Shown in pieces: positions 1-8,585 of a stretch of DNA of 64,000 nt. Below the pieces are notes generated by a model. That model was not told the origin of the DNA. It saw only the letters and a list, made by a program, of their open reading frames with translations, and ran no database searches. Location of the stretch: positions 10,124,001 through 10,188,000 of the forward strand of contig CM069875.1 in assembly GCA_036172665.1 (NCBI GenBank), written 5' to 3'. The stretch's first letter is position 1. Each line of letters opens with the position of its first letter. Origin of the DNA: Prosopocoilus inquinatus (Eukaryota > Arthropoda > Insecta > Coleoptera > Lucanidae). Made by a program: the position numbers and the translations under genes.

Positions 1-865
1 CTGTTGCGGTCAGGGAAGCGAGATAGAAAGAAAGAACATTATGAATGAGAGACCTAACCAATGGTGAGTGAATGTTTATTGTAACTCCGTCCTCAGATAA
101 TATTGTTTGTGTATAATATTTAAACAAAAAAAAACTAGCCAATACTGTATGTATTTATTTTAATAAATCATAAATCGACAAAACGAGATCCGCTGAATTT
201 CAATTTTACACATTATAGATGAAACCGATCGCACTTAACAAATCAATAACAGCCTGAATCCGCTTATACTTTTGAAATTCTATTCAATTTTATTGATTTA
301 TTATGCAAAAAAGCGATTGGAAATAAAAAATTTCAGTGTCTAGAAAGTTTCACCCACAGCATCTACTTTAAATTTTAAATACATCAATGTTATATGTTAT
401 AAATATAAAAAAAAAACTAGTTTATTACAATAAAATAGTTTAGTAATTAGTTTTGGTATCTACGTTTTGATTACTTTTTAAAATTTGTAACAATTGTGTT
501 TTAAATAAAGTACATTTCAAAATGTTTATCACTAATTTCTACAATATACACTTTAATTACAATCCTCGCCTTGAAATATTAAGACAGAATGGAAACGATG
601 CTTAATTCTTATCGGAGGCAATAATAAAACACTTAAAAAGTACCAATTAATTTTTTAATTGATTACACTGTGACTTCGGTAGGACGCTGGCAGTTACAGT
701 TTCAATTCAGTAACTGAAAATTTAATGACCCTTTTAAGCTAGGATTTCATTCGGAAAAGTTTAAATTCCGCCTTTTATTATATCCACCGGAAAAAGAAAA
801 TTAAATCAGCAAATTTACATAAAATAAGATTCTGAACCTAGCAAATTTCGTGCAGATCATTTCAG
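1..865. other. AT-rich intergenic DNA
   Basis: No supported gene, RNA or repeat boundary was seen. The stretch is AT-rich with poly-A and poly-T runs and stop codons in all frames. Confidence 0.5.
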
Positions 866-924
866 GTTATAAAGTTTGAAACTCGTTTTAATGATGAGTA
901 TATTTATTTCAACAAATGTTACAG

Positions 925-1079
925 AAGCAGAACAACTTTCTCGTCATCTCCGTCCGGACAATTCTGTAGCAGCTCTATTTATAGCTACTGATGATTACAC
1001 TATTAAGATAGCTACCTGTCATCTTAATGACTATCTTCAAGGATTTGGAATACGTTTACGACATAATCCACAACAGTAA
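925..1079 (+). CDS. Possible terminal coding exon, unidentified gene
   Basis: A stretch of about 51 codons (from ...AEQLSRHLRPDNSVAAL to a TAA at 1077-1079) has protein-like composition and balanced codon use, unlike most random open frames here. It is preceded at 905-924 by a pyrimidine-containing tract ending in ACAG, which resembles a 3' splice site, so it could be a last exon. The open frame extends upstream to a TAA at 870-872. An AATAAA overlaps the stop codon at 1078-1083, but in DNA this AT-rich that may be chance. The protein family was not recognised and no upstream exon is visible. It could also be a decayed gene or transposon fragment. Confidence 0.35.
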
Positions 1080-1623
1080 TAAATTTAGGTCCTAATTAAA
1101 CGGAGCTCATCATAAATTTGTTTAAATGAACGCTTTAACATTCTGGTTTGATTCAAGTATAGATTTATCTTGAATGTGACGCGGTGATTCTTCAACTTTT
1201 CACTCTTCTTTACATCCACGTCTACACAAATGCAAGTGCTTGTTTAAAATACACACATAGTTTACTTCCTATAAAATATTCCGATTGAAATGCCTTCGCT
1301 TGACAGCATCGGTATTTGTTACGTTCTGTGTGTACGGGGTTCAACATAAACAATAACAGGTTACAGTCTGAACTCAAAGAGCTCCGAGGAAAGTTGTTTA
1401 TTGCCATTGCAGGCCGAACGCGTGCGGATAAATATGAGATTCACTTTTACAGGATAAATAATTCGATGAGATTATTTTTATTACTTCCTCTTCAGTCGAA
1501 CGTGTGTACGCACGAGATAATCCACTTTTATTGCCAAGGATTTTAAACAATAGAGTTATTTATGTGTAAAAATGGTAGTGTTATCCACTCATGATAAAGT
1601 ACATGAAGACTTACTAACATTTA
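1080..1623. other. AT-rich intergenic DNA
   Basis: Only short open frames with random-looking composition on both strands. Nothing else was seen before the ribozyme array. Confidence 0.45.
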
Positions 1624-1636
1624 CGTTAATAATATA
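1624..1636 (+). repeat. Left flanking direct repeat (candidate TSD) of the HHR array
   Basis: The 13-mer cgttaataatata recurs at 2813-2825. One to three bases at the inner edges also match the monomer, so the true target duplication is 10-13 bp. Confidence 0.65.
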
Positions 1637-1677
1637 GAAAAATTTTGTGCAAATCGTTTTTGATTGCAGTGAGAACC

Positions 1678-1742
1678 TCGAGCAGCCTCTGGACAGCTGT
1701 TTCAGCCCTGCTTGGGGCTTCTTCAGCAGAAACGTAGCTCGA
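1678..1742 (-). ncRNA. Type I hammerhead ribozyme, minus copy 1
   Basis: Reverse complement of the motif described at 2253-2317, with the same stems and core. Predicted self-cleavage on the minus strand lies between 1692 and 1691. It is exactly 312 bp from the next minus copy, so a minus transcript through both sites would release a 312-nt unit. Confidence 0.8.
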
Positions 1743-1989
1743 CATTCCCACTGCAGACCAAAAACGACTTGCCCAATTTATTCGCAATTGCGATGTAAGA
1801 GTGATGAACATATAAAATAGCGACATCTTACTATCGCTTTTTGACCTAACATTGCAGTAGGATAGACAAACTGAAGCGGGATTTGCTCCTAATGAGTCCC
1901 CCATGCAAGGCGGCCATGCTTGCTGTCAAAGCATAATGAAAGATTTTAGAAAAATTTTGTGCAAATCGTTTTTGATTGCAGTGAGAACC

Positions 1990-2054
1990 TCGAGCAGCCT
2001 CTGGACAGCTGTTTCAGCCCTGCTTGGGGCTTCTTCAGCAGAAACGTAGCTCGA
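1990..2054 (-). ncRNA. Type I hammerhead ribozyme, minus copy 2
   Basis: Same motif as 1678-1742 in the partial minus unit next to the head-to-head junction at about 2070. Predicted cleavage lies between 2004 and 2003 on the minus strand. Confidence 0.8.
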
Positions 2055-2252
2055 CATTCCCACTGCAGACAGCAAGCATGGCCGCCTTGCATGGGGGACT
2101 CATTAGGAGCAAATCCCGCTTCAGTTTGTCTATCCTACTGCAATGTTAGGTCAAAAAGCGATAGTAAGATGTCGCTATTTTATATGTTCATCACTCTTAC
2201 ATCGCAATTGCGAATAAATTGGGCAAGTCGTTTTTGGTCTGCAGTGGGAATG

Positions 2253-2317
2253 TCGAGCTACGTTTCTGCTGAAGAAGCCCCAAGCAGGGCTGAAACAGCT
2301 GTCCAGAGGCTGCTCGA
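2253..2317 (+). ncRNA. Type I hammerhead ribozyme, plus copy 1
   Basis: Core box 1 CUGAAGA lies at 2269-2275 and box 2 GAAA at 2292-2295. Stem II pairs AGCCC (2276-2280) with GGGCU (2287-2291) around a 6-nt loop. Stem III is CAG/CUG (2296-2301) closed by the A2295-U2302 pair, with C2303 as the cleavage-site nucleotide. Inner stem I pairs UUCUG (2264-2268) with CAGAG (2304-2308). Outer stem I pairs UCGAGC (2253-2258) with GCUCGA (2312-2317) across an asymmetric internal loop, of the type that supplies tertiary contacts in natural type I hammerheads. Every conserved core position matches the family consensus. Stem III is short and lacks a proper loop, as in other satellite hammerheads that may cleave best as dimers. 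Confidence 0.85.
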
Positions 2318-2564
2318 GGTTCTCACTGCAATCAAAAACGATTTGCACAAAATTTTTCTAAAATCTTTCATTATGCTTTGACAGCAAGCATGGCCGCCTT
2401 GCATGGGGGACTCATTAGGAGCAAATCCCGCTTCAGTTTGTCTATCCTACTGCAATGTTAGGTCAAAAAGCGATAGTAAGATGTCGCTATTTTATATGTT
2501 CATCACTCTTACATCGCAATTGCGAATAAATTGGGCAAGTCGTTTTTGGTCTGCAGTGGGAATG

Positions 2565-2629
2565 TCGAGCTACGTTTCTGCTGAAGAAGCCCCAAGCAGG
2601 GCTGAAACAGCTGTCCAGAGGCTGCTCGA
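2565..2629 (+). ncRNA. Type I hammerhead ribozyme, plus copy 2
   Basis: Identical to 2253-2317, shifted by 312 bp, with predicted cleavage between 2615 and 2616. Together with plus copy 1 it would release nucleotides 2304-2615, exactly one monomer, with 5'-hydroxyl and 2',3'-cyclic phosphate ends as for any hammerhead. Confidence 0.85.
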
Positions 2630-2812
2630 GGTTCTCACTGCAATCAAAAACGATTTGCACAAAATTTTTCTAAAATCTTTCATTATGCTTTGACAGCAAG
2701 CATGGCCGCCTTGCATGGGGGACTCATTAGGAGCAAATCCCGCTTCAGTTTGTCTATCCTACTGCAATGTTAGGTCAAAAAGCGATAGTAAGATGTCGCT
2801 ATTTTATATGTT

Positions 2813-2825
2813 CGTTAATAATATA
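2813..2825 (+). repeat. Right flanking direct repeat (candidate TSD) of the HHR array
   Basis: Exact partner of 1624-1636. It follows directly where the third plus-oriented monomer breaks off, after ...tatatgttc. Confidence 0.65.
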
Positions 2826-3480
2826 ATTACTAACTTTTAATTTATTCCTTCTTCAAAACGTCGCATATAAAATAGCTGCATTTTGGTATTGCTGTTACGG
2901 AAGTTAGGGGACATGAAAAAAAAGAAAATTCAAAAAATTCCTCAATACCTTAATTTACCGCAGTAAATACAACTAACTAAATCATGTACATATATGAAAA
3001 AAATGAAATACACAGGAGTCTATTTAAATAAATAATTAAGTTTTTAAACATAAGAAACTTACAAAATAATTGATTTCAAAATAATCAATTTAAAAAATGG
3101 ATTAAGTTGGTTTTGATTTTTTTTACGAAAAAGATAGGGCGGAAAAGAAATGACTGTCTAAATATGTAAACTGAAATTTGAACGATGACATTTGTCGTAG
3201 GATAGAGTATTTAAATAGACCTTATAATAAAAACATGAAACAGCTATATACATAAAGATAATAAGTTCAAAGTGATTGATCACAAATACAACTTTCACAT
3301 CGAAGTAAAAATGTCCCTGAATTCACTTCGCGATACGTATAATAGACCAAACACTTTTGAATTTAGGTTTCACATTCTGCAGTTCTGATTCCGGTCTGCT
3401 TGGCTGGAAATGCAGGTGCACCAAATTTGATGTTAAAGTTCTTCAAGAATTAACAGAAGAAATAAAACCTCTTTAGGGAG
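2826..3480. other. AT-rich intergenic DNA
   Basis: No gene or clear repeat boundary was seen. Poly-A tracts are frequent. Confidence 0.45.
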
Positions 3481-3484
3481 GAAT

Positions 3485-3610
3485 ACAGTAGGATCTCTTT
3501 AATTCGAACATACCCTAATTCGATCCTCCAGTAATCCGAACAGCGATAATTCGAAGCCATAATCCGAACAACGCTTCCTTAATCCGAACAGCGAAATGAT
3601 TCCTGCTGGA
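3485..3610 (+). mobile_element. Possible pogo/Tigger-like transposon end fragment
   Basis: The sequence starting acagtaggatctctttaat and continuing with repeated 'aatccgaaca' motifs (about 3535-3590) resembles the 5' end of pogo/Tigger-type elements, which begin CAGT and carry 'TTAATCCGAAC'-like subterminal repeats. No transposase frame and no matching right end were found, so it is probably a relic or one end of a non-autonomous copy. Confidence 0.4.
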
Positions 3611-3810
3611 AGTCCCTTGGTTCCTTGTTTTCTAATAAATGCCCTGTTTATTTATACTGCCCATTGTTCATTAGAATTCGGATTCGTAGTACAGCGGTAG
3701 AAGAAACTAGCGGCCGTAAATTGGCGATGCATGACGTCACAAAAAATTAATGTACAAATAAGCAAACTCAAAGAAAAAGAGACATGCGTCCAAGCCTACT
3801 CTTTTTTCGT

Positions 3811-3919
3811 ACGTACAAAGTTTTTTTTTTATCTTGCACCGGACAGAAATAAGATGGGAAAACACTCAACGTTTCGCTATAGATTTATATAAATTAATTT
3901 TCATCACAAGAAATAACTT
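3811..3919 (-). mobile_element. HHR family 2 cassette, truncated
   Basis: Contains the shared order tacaaag, poly-T, ccggacagaaata, aacactcaacgtttcgc, then half of stem II (ctatagattta), ending in the shared tail beginning attttcatc. Read on the minus strand, it holds the GAAA box and the cleavage-site side of the hammerhead, but box 1 (CUGACGA) is missing, so it cannot form a complete ribozyme. Confidence 0.6.
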
Positions 3920-4755
3920 AATTCTTTTTTTGTAGTTTAAACTGCTTCATTAAAAAGAATTTGGAGTACGAAGTAAGCAACTGCACAGGATTTCAAGAAT
4001 GCGCAGCCAAATATCTATTCCTTACACAAAAAAATTTAATGGCATTAAGCACTTACAAAATAATTCGTGGTGAGTTACTTAACTTTCTAAACTATTATGA
4101 GTATCACTAAAAAATGGAATCCATTAATCTTACGGGATTTCAACCTAAGCACACGCCAGTTTTAGGCTGAAGGTGAGTTTCTCGGTAGGAATGTGGATTA
4201 ACAGAACTCTACATACGAACTGAAGAATGAACCATGATTTATCAGAAAAAATGTTTTATTTAATGATGTCCATGCCAATTTTTCTGGAAATACTCCTAAA
4301 CGTTTCACAACTAAAAATTGCTTCTAACATGTACATACAACAATATGGCTACAATAAAACCTTCCTGAATTGCTGTATTTTTAATAAAATATATGTTATT
4401 AAATTTGGCAATTCATGAATAAATGACATTAATTGATTCAGTTAATCACGCACATATTTTCTTTGCACCGCCTACTCTAATCTGATTTTTATTTCATCAC
4501 ACTTTATATGTGGTGAATTCACTAAAGCTAGACACTTCTGCGAAATAACAGTGCAGAAAACTACCGAGAGCGAATTTTTGATATGACAAATAGCTTTAAA
4601 GCCGTGAATTGTAAGATATCTATCAAAGTAACATCTATCTTATTTTTTTTTTATTATCTGAGCAACTTAAAATTTATAATAATATTCCCCTAGCTGCAAA
4701 AGTAAGCTTTTATAAAGAAAAAAATATTTTTTCTCGTTTTGGTAACGATAAAACT
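3920..4755. other. AT-rich intergenic DNA
   Basis: Only an unconvincing 63-codon open frame at 4227-4418. Nothing else was supported. Confidence 0.45.
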
Positions 4756-4877
4756 ATAAGTACAAAGTTTTTTAATCTGGAACAGGACAGAAATATGAAG
4801 GGAAAACACTCAACGTTTCGCTATAGATTTATTAAAAAACTTTGTACTTACAATTTTCATCGGACAAGAACCAACTT
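4756..4877. mobile_element. HHR family 2 foldback, ribozyme core deleted
   Basis: The outer arms taagtacaaagttttttaat (4757-4776) and its reverse complement (4831-4850) enclose the ccggacag-type stem and the aacgtttcgctatagattta half-core. The second ribozyme half is gone. It ends with the tail attttcatcggacaagaacc seen in other copies. Confidence 0.65.
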
Positions 4878-5297
4878 GACTACTACTACTACTAATAAAC
4901 ACGTACTCAAATCGCAGGCACAAAATTCGTGTAGTCCTTAAAAGGGATTAAAACACCAAAAATTCAAATAAAAATAAAGACAAGACATCTAATATGTATA
5001 AGAGCTGCGAGTACCATCCGCTCTATAAAATGCTGAAAGATATTTATTTTTTTTTATACAAGTATACGGCGTGTATCCCCCCACTCTCTACATACCATAA
5101 TTTTCTGGTACACTCCATACAGTTGAAAATTGTTTTAAAATATGTCACTTGAAGTCTAGTATAACTTTCGTAATCTTTTTTTCTCTTCGTGCTACTCCTG
5201 TACGCTTCACAGAAGAAATACTGACCGTTGGGACATCCTGGGTAAGAAATAAAGTAGGGTAGAATGGTTTTTATTTTTCAGTAATTTACTGGGAAAG
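4878..5297. other. AT-rich intergenic DNA
   Basis: A short (act)n run lies near 4881-4892. No gene was seen. Confidence 0.45.
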
Positions 5298-5772
5298 GTG
5301 TCCATCAGAGCTGTTGCAAGTACCGCAACAAAGTACTGGCAGTACTCAGTATCCAGTACCTAGAAGTTATGATTTGAAATTCAGTATCAGTACCAGTACT
5401 TGTAGGAAGTACTTAGAGTTTCAAGTATTTTACTGAAAATAGAGAAATTCCAGTACCAGTATCGAGTATCTAATCTTTACAGTACTCGCAGTACTTTATA
5501 GGTAATATTTGCATCACTTTAATGTACTTACAGTATTTTATGGTACTGAAACTAGCAGGTTTATTAATAGAATTTTGGCTAATAATTGTTGTCATAAAAT
5601 TCAAGTCGCGGCTTGCTTGATTATTTCGTAGATTTGTGAATTGTGTTACGTAATTAGATAGAGTAAGTTAAAACGATATTTGATTGATCTCGAGCCCAAA
5701 AGACATTAAATTGACACAGGTCGGTAGAATTCCTAGTAAATAAATTATTTTGTTTATTAAATTATATTTTTA

Positions 5773-5953
5773 ACTACAAAGTTTTTTTAATCTCGAACCG
5801 GACAGAAATATGATGGGAAAACACTCAACGTTTCATCAGGACGAAGCTATAAATCTATAGCGAAACGTTGAGTGTGTTCCCATCATATTTCTGTCCGGTT
5901 CAAGATAAAAAAAAACTATGTACTTACAATTTTCATCGGACAAGAACCAACTT
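5773..5953. mobile_element. HHR family 2 foldback inside the hAT element
   Basis: Long arms containing ccggacagaaatatgatggg and its complement flank a centre reading catcaggacgaagctataaa then tctatagcgaaacgttgag. Stem II (gctata/tatagc) and GAAA (5862-5865) are intact. Box 1 reads CAGGACGA instead of CUGACGA, so the ribozyme core is broken at the inversion junction. It ends with the shared tail cggacaagaaccaacttcaa. Confidence 0.7.
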
Positions 5954-6382
5954 CAATTATACTTTTAACTATACCTGAAGATGAATAGTTAACAGTTAAA
6001 TAAGAACAGCAGCCTTTAACGTAAATCATAAAAAGATATGAAACAAATAGAAACACTTTATAAAACGAGCTAAAAATGTAATTTATTAACTTACTTGACA
6101 TTTCGTAAATATTATTTGCCTTATCAAAAGTGAGTAACGGAATTGCGAAACGTCAAGTAAGTTAATAAATTATATTTTTCGTTTTCTACAGTGCTTTTAT
6201 TTGTTTCATATCTTTCTGCAATTCTTATGAGCAAGAACTACACGAAAAGTAAATCATAAAGTTAGTGTAATCATAATCAGACCGGATATCCATCGTTTCA
6301 TGCGCAACTTATTTTAAAACAATATTACTTATTATTATGGTACAGTACTGTCCATCTGGATTAATTAATGTTTCTATTTATA

Positions 6383-6535
6383 TGTAAAAAGTTTTTTTTT
6401 AATCTTGATCCGGACAGAAATATGATTGGAAAAACACAACGTTTCGCTTCGTCAGGAGTGAAAAAAATATGCTTTGTAAGGAGTGAAAAAGGTTTTTACT
6501 TTTTTCACTGCTGACGAAGCTATTTTGTCTGTACT
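6383..6535. mobile_element. HHR family 2 cassette with stem II deleted
   Basis: On the minus strand, cactc, CUGACGA, AGC, GAAA and cgtt follow one another, so both core boxes survive but stem II has shrunk to nothing. A plus-strand fragment, cactgctgacgaagctatt, follows near 6505-6525. The cassette is predicted to be inactive. Confidence 0.6.
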
Positions 6536-6547
6536 GTCTGAACTATT

Positions 6548-6757
6548 AGGCCTCGTTCACACGAGCGTTTTTTAAAACGTTCAAGCGCTCGCTTTTTCTA
6601 ACGCCCTGAATAGAACACATAAGATTTAATAGTTATATTCACACTGGAAAAAGCGCTTTAGTAACAACGCTTATATTTAAACCGATAAGTTCTACTTCGA
6701 CGTTAAAAAAAGCGAGCGCTTGAACGTTTTAGAAAACGATCCTGCAAATACCGCCTT
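6548..6757. mobile_element. Foldback MITE, aggcctcgttcacacg ends
   Basis: The left arm includes aaaacgttcaagcgctcgct (about 6574-6593). Its reverse complement, agcgagcgcttgaacgtttt, lies at about 6711-6730. Outer ends are more diverged (aggcctcg against aaggcggt). About 210 bp, no coding capacity, inserted inside the hAT element. Confidence 0.6.
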
Positions 6758-7372
6758 AAGAATTGGTTTTCCTATTACATAATTATCAACGAGCAAGAAT
6801 ATTTTTAATAATGTAATCTAATTAAATAATATAAATTTACTACATTTTCTATTACAATAATTTTATTTTAGAGAGTCTTTCTCTTATCACTGTTCTAATA
6901 ACTCCTTAATTTAATTATTAATTATATAACTATTCATTCAGTTAAAAAAAAAACTTAATCCGCTGAAAAAGTACGCACTACTGTGAACTACGAAGTTTCG
7001 CTGTGCAATAAAGCAACCAAACCACAAGGGATTGCCCGAATTTTAATAAGCTTAAACTATGTCCTTCATTTAATTCGTATTTCCAGTTTCTCTGGGTAAT
7101 TGCAGTTAGTAAAATACTGGATATATTTTATTGTACTGCAAGTATCTGAAAGTACTGGAGGTAGCTTTAAGTACATTTCCAAGTATGCAGTATTACTTAT
7201 TACAGATAATATATCAGCCAGTACCCAGTATCAGTACTTTGTGAATGGTACTTAAAATTCAAGTTTAAATTAATTCAAATGTACTGGGAGTAAAGTACTT
7301 CAATTACTGAAATTAATCAGTACTTTACTTGCAGTAAAACTTGGTAATCAGTACCGCAGCTCTAGTATCCAT

Positions 7373-8044
7373 CCAATATTTGATTGTTACACGGAAACAA
7401 CACTAAGCTCTAAGATGAGGGTGGTATCGATACGGAGCGATTACAGAATTTTTAATTTTTATCTGAAATAAAGTCGTTCTAAAACTTGTCGACCTAGAGA
7501 CAACACTCTACATTGTCTACTATTTTTTCATTTCTAAAAAAATTAAAGAAATAAGTAGTCTTTACAGTTTGTATTTCTTCAGAAATTTTAATTGAATGTG
7601 AAATATTGCAATAAAAATATACTACAAGAAATAATGTACTAGCTCTTTAACGTGACATTTTGTTCATATTGCGTAAATTTGAAAAAAAAAAAAAAACTAA
7701 ATTTTTAAAACCTAAAAATTCTGGGGTAGGTAAAATTATTTTCATTTTTCAGAAAAGTAAGCAATGAGAGCTAATTAATTTCCCAATTAAACGAAATTGT
7801 TTACGGTAACCTCTTAGCGAGAACGTCACGTGATAAAGCCATTAAATTCTTTTTAAAACGACATAACAGTCGGAACTGACCCAGTTGGAAAATCGGAGAA
7901 TACTTCACGAGTATCGACGTTTCCTGTCCTGGACTGGACACCGAGGTAACCACGATGACACAGGTAAAGAGACAATAGACTCCATTTGAGAGACAAAACT
8001 CACTTCCTGTTTCAATTCACTGAAAGAAATGTAAAAATTTTATA
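7373..8044. other. AT-rich intergenic DNA
   Basis: No gene or repeat boundary was seen. A poly-A tract lies at 7681-7696. Confidence 0.45.
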
Positions 8045-8095
8045 AGGCTCAAACCGGTTTGAGATTAAAAAAACTTTGTAATTACGATTTTAGTA
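8045..8095. mobile_element. Collapsed HHR family 2 remnant
   Basis: The perfect palindrome ctcaaaccggtttgag (8048-8063) joins the two outer arms of the cassette directly. It is followed by attaaaaaaactttgtaatt, the usual right arm. The ribozyme interior has been deleted, a typical fate of a long inverted repeat. Confidence 0.55.
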
Positions 8096-8439
8096 CCCAA
8101 AAAATTTAAAGTGTCCTCTAGCTTTTCTAGATGAGCCACGATTTAAATCCAGATGATGCTGAGCACATGTAAAACAGTTAGGACAATTGAAATTTAGTTT
8201 AGGATGAAAAATCCAGCCAAAAAAATGTAAAACAAACAATTAAAAAATGTTCTTTGGTGTGTTTTTTTTCTGTTTTGGGTAGCACAATAATTTTTACTAA
8301 TTGTAAGTAAAAAAGTGGACAGGTAGCTCCATATTTAAATATTTTATTTTTAAATAATCACTTGGCAACTCAGTAATTTTCAATCGTGAATGATTGTAAC
8401 CTAAGGTATTCCGCGTCCCTCTTGTCAACATGTGTACTC

Positions 8440-8585
8440 GATTTCATGATAACTTGGTCAGCTTGACTACAGTTTAGTTCTCGAGCTACCTCCTTGCTGA
8501 GGAGACCTTAAATAGGGCTGGAAAAGGTGTCTAAGAGATGCTTAGGAAAACTACTGCAATCGAAACTGACTTGCAACTTATTTAT
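8440..8585 (+). mobile_element. Diverged relative of the 312-bp HHR unit
   Basis: The order ctcgagctac, CUGAGGA (8497-8503), stem II gacc/gggct, GAAA (8521-8524), tgcaatcgaaactgacttgc mirrors the monomer around its ribozyme. An extra G before GAAA and mismatches in stems I and III suggest an inactive, old copy. Confidence 0.5.

Larger units (their letters stand above)
1637..2812. mobile_element. HHR retrozyme-like array, 312-bp monomers, head-to-head
   Basis: The array holds one complete and one partial minus-oriented unit (1637-2070), followed by two complete plus-oriented units (2071-2382 and 2383-2694) and a truncated third (2695-2812). The motif agcaagcatggccgcc starts at 2071, 2383 and 2695, so the period is exactly 312 bp. 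By eye the copies are almost or completely identical, which points to recent origin or homogenisation. The sequence cgttaataatata flanks both sides (1624-1636 and 2813-2825). Each complete ribozyme region is listed separately. Tandem units, a type I hammerhead and a short target duplication fit animal retrozymes, which are non-autonomous retroelements spreading through circular RNA; that assignment is inference. The open frames of about 96 codons running through the units are by-products of 312 being divisible by three. Confidence 0.8.
5306..7364. mobile_element. Non-autonomous hAT-like element with nested insertions
   Basis: The left end cagagctg (5306) and right end cagctcta (to 7364) form short terminal inverted repeats. 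They are flanked by near-identical 8-bp duplications, gtgtccat (5298-5305) and gtatccat (7365-7372), as expected for hAT. Both subterminal regions (5320-5560 and 7110-7355) are crowded with agtact/gtactg motifs, probable transposase-binding repeats. No transposase frame is present. Two HHR family 2 cassettes (5773 and 6383) and a MITE (6548-6757) lie inside it and so presumably inserted later. Confidence 0.72.

Noticed and set aside
1959..2693. Open frames of 96-140 codons in the 312-bp units
   Set aside because: The repeats are explained by the ribozyme unit. 312 is a multiple of three, so the frame recurs identically, and there is no domain or start context. The translation ends in the same LKSFIML in each unit.
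2071..2812. Plain satellite DNA explanation for the 312-bp units
   Set aside because: Kept as the alternative, but fewer than four units, an inversion, flanking 13-mers and complete ribozymes fit a retrozyme insertion better.
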